Positions 62,917-64,000 of a stretch of DNA of 64,000 nucleotides are shown one piece after another (position 1 is the stretch's first letter; each line of letters begins with the position of its first letter). The notes under the pieces are model-generated. The model did no database searches. It saw nothing but the letters and a program-made list of their open reading frames with translations, and was not told where the DNA came from. Source of the stretch: Polyangiaceae bacterium (GTDB lineage: Bacteria > Myxococcota_A > Polyangia > Polyangiales > Polyangiaceae); contig JACKEB010000013.1 of assembly GCA_020633205.1 (NCBI GenBank), positions 793,035 through 857,034 of the forward strand, read 5' to 3'. A program made the translations under genes and the position numbers.

Positions 62917-64000
62917 ATGAAGAAGGCATGGGGAGCGCTGGCACTGGTGTGCGCAGCATGCGGGGGACTGACCACTGAAGCGACTGACGGACCGACGCCG
63001 CCCATCCAGCAGACCGAAGTCGAGCTCGAGGCGGGTTTGGCGAGTACGTGCGCCTTGAAGGAAGGCGTGGTGGAGTGCTGGGGCCTGCTCGACTACTCGT
63101 TGGAGAACTACGACGCTCCGCCCCAAGTCGTGCCTCACCGGGTGATCGAGATCCCCGGGGAAGTGACTGCGGCGCACGCTGGCGGCTACCACTGGTGCGC
63201 GGAGACCGCGGACCACTCGGTATGGTGCTGGGGCATGAACAGCGCGGGGCAGGTGGGGGGTGGTGTTTTCTCCGAGTTCGAGCAACCGTCGCGCGTGAAG
63301 AGCCTGGATGGTCGAGTCGCCGCAGTGGACGCCGGGGAGTTCAACACCTGCGCGTTGACACTCGACGGCGAGGTGTACTGTTGGGGCAGTGCTACCACCG
63401 GCCTACAGCCGATCGGCAACACCGGTGCGATCGCGGAGCCCGAGCGGATCGCAGGTATTGGGGAGCGCGTGATCCAGGTCGAGGTGGGCTTTCACCGTGC
63501 CTGCGTGCTCACTCAGAGCCACGCCGTGAAGTGCTGGGGTTACGAAGCGCTGGAAGACTATTCGTCCGCCGACCTTCAGCCCTATACCGTCGAGCAGCTG
63601 CCCACCCTCGAGGCTGGGGTTGAGCGGATCCTACCGATGCGCGATCGCTTGATGTGTGCGTTGATGCAAGACCACACGGTGCGCTGCAGCGGCATCACCT
63701 TCTTGTCCGAAGTCGCGCCGAGTCAGGTCGTGGAGATCCCCGAAGTGACCGATGTCGTGGATGGCGGAGCCGGCTTCGACTTCGCCTGCTTCGTCAACAG
63801 CGCCGGCAAGGTCGCGTGTTTCGGGCGCGCGGATCGCGGACAGCTTGGTGCCGCGCTGCCTGGAACCGAGTTCTCTGAAGAGTTTCAGTTCCCGCAGATT
63901 GACGGCGTGAACGCGATCAGCGTCGGCGGCGGGCATGTGTGCGCGAAGAACACCGAAGGCGCCTTTTGTTGGGGGGCCAACGAGTTTGCCCAACTCGGCA
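62917..64000 (+). CDS. RCC1-repeat lipoprotein 4, 3' end outside window
   Basis: ATG at 62917, open to the right edge (361 codons). Signal peptide MKKAWGALALV with lipobox CAAC. RCC1 blades with paired Cys: CALKEGVVECWGL, CAETADHSVWCWGM, CALTLDGEVYCWGS, CVLTQSHAVKCWGY, CALMQDHTVRCSGI, CFVNSAGKVACFGR and CAKNTEGAFCWGA, the last followed by NEFAQLG at the edge. In two blades Trp after the second Cys is replaced by Ser or Phe. Member of the four-gene RCC1 group. Divergent from the TetR gene. Confidence 0.9.
   Translation, partial: MKKAWGALALVCAACGGLTTEATDGPTPPIQQTEVELEAGLASTCALKEGVVECWGLLDYSLENYDAPPQVVPHRVIEIPGEVTAAHAGGYHWCAETADHSVWCWGMNSAGQVGGGVFSEFEQPSRVKSLDGRVAAVDAGEFNTCALTLDGEVYCWGSATTGLQPIGNTGAIAEPERIAGIGERVIQVEVGFHRACVLTQSHAVKCWGYEALEDYSSADLQPYTVEQLPTLEAGVERILPMRDRLMCALMQDHTVRCSGITFLSEVAPSQVVEIPEVTDVVDGGAGFDFACFVNSAGKVACFGRADRGQLGAALPGTEFSEEFQFPQIDGVNAISVGGGHVCAKNTEGAFCWGANEFAQLG

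Overview
The window is GC-rich, gene-dense bacterial chromosome. It carries an unusual number of secreted lipoproteins (about fifteen with a clear lipobox, several with Gly/Ser/Ala-rich linkers followed by beta-propeller, FG-GAP, SBBP, RCC1, VWA or Cys-rich modules). It also has multi-PAS/GAF histidine kinases, a Roadblock/winged-helix protein, a class III cyclase and HEAT/SWIM proteins. This mix is typical of Myxococcota (Polyangia-like), which is an inference from gene content because no rRNA is present. There is no prophage, insertion sequence or CRISPR array.

Layout. 0-5.4 kb: tail of a hemerythrin gene, a translationally coupled beta-helix lipoprotein plus sulfatase-modifying-factor-like protein, a TetR regulator and two unknown proteins. 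5.4-19.3 kb: a racemase-like protein, a coupled SWIM zinc finger/HEAT-type giant pair, pgi, a ferritin-like lipoprotein, two beta-propeller proteins and a zinc-ribbon membrane protein. 19.6-24.7 kb: a PAS/GAF histidine kinase facing an antiporter fused to a PTS EIIA domain. 24.7-28.9 kb: an unknown paralogue, then sodC-hemerythrin-hemerythrin and a Roadblock protein. 29-38 kb: an FG-GAP lipoprotein, a frameshifted lipoprotein gene, a PAS kinase overlapping a degenerate NtrC-like protein, and a SulP transporter. 38-47.6 kb: an MTHFR-like protein, VWA and Cys-rich lipoproteins, an adenylate cyclase, the second copy of the unknown paralogue and an ODP-type metallo-beta-lactamase protein. 48-54.5 kb: DUF2252 and SBBP lipoproteins and unknown genes. 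54.6-55.2 kb: ssrA (tmRNA) with a promoter, a terminator and a run of small hairpins. 55.5-64 kb: a repeat-containing secreted protein and a cluster of four RCC1-repeat lipoproteins, the last cut by the window edge.

Common threads. Oxygen and metal handling recurs (three hemerythrins, a SodC, a ferritin-like protein, an ODP-like di-iron fold). So does surface display (lipoproteins). The less expected signals are outside genes: (i) a 12-base motif TTGGGGGWGAGG found at twelve places on both strands, both between genes and inside them; (ii) a promoter/leader/signal-peptide cassette shared by two unrelated lipoprotein genes 10 kb apart; (iii) an array of tiny perfect hairpins next to ssrA; (iv) an 18-base motif upstream of two unknown paralogues and at a third place; and (v) paired-cysteine co-variation in RCC1 repeats. 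Gene calls rest on reading the translations by eye. Domain assignments for well-known families are firm, while those marked unknown are only described.
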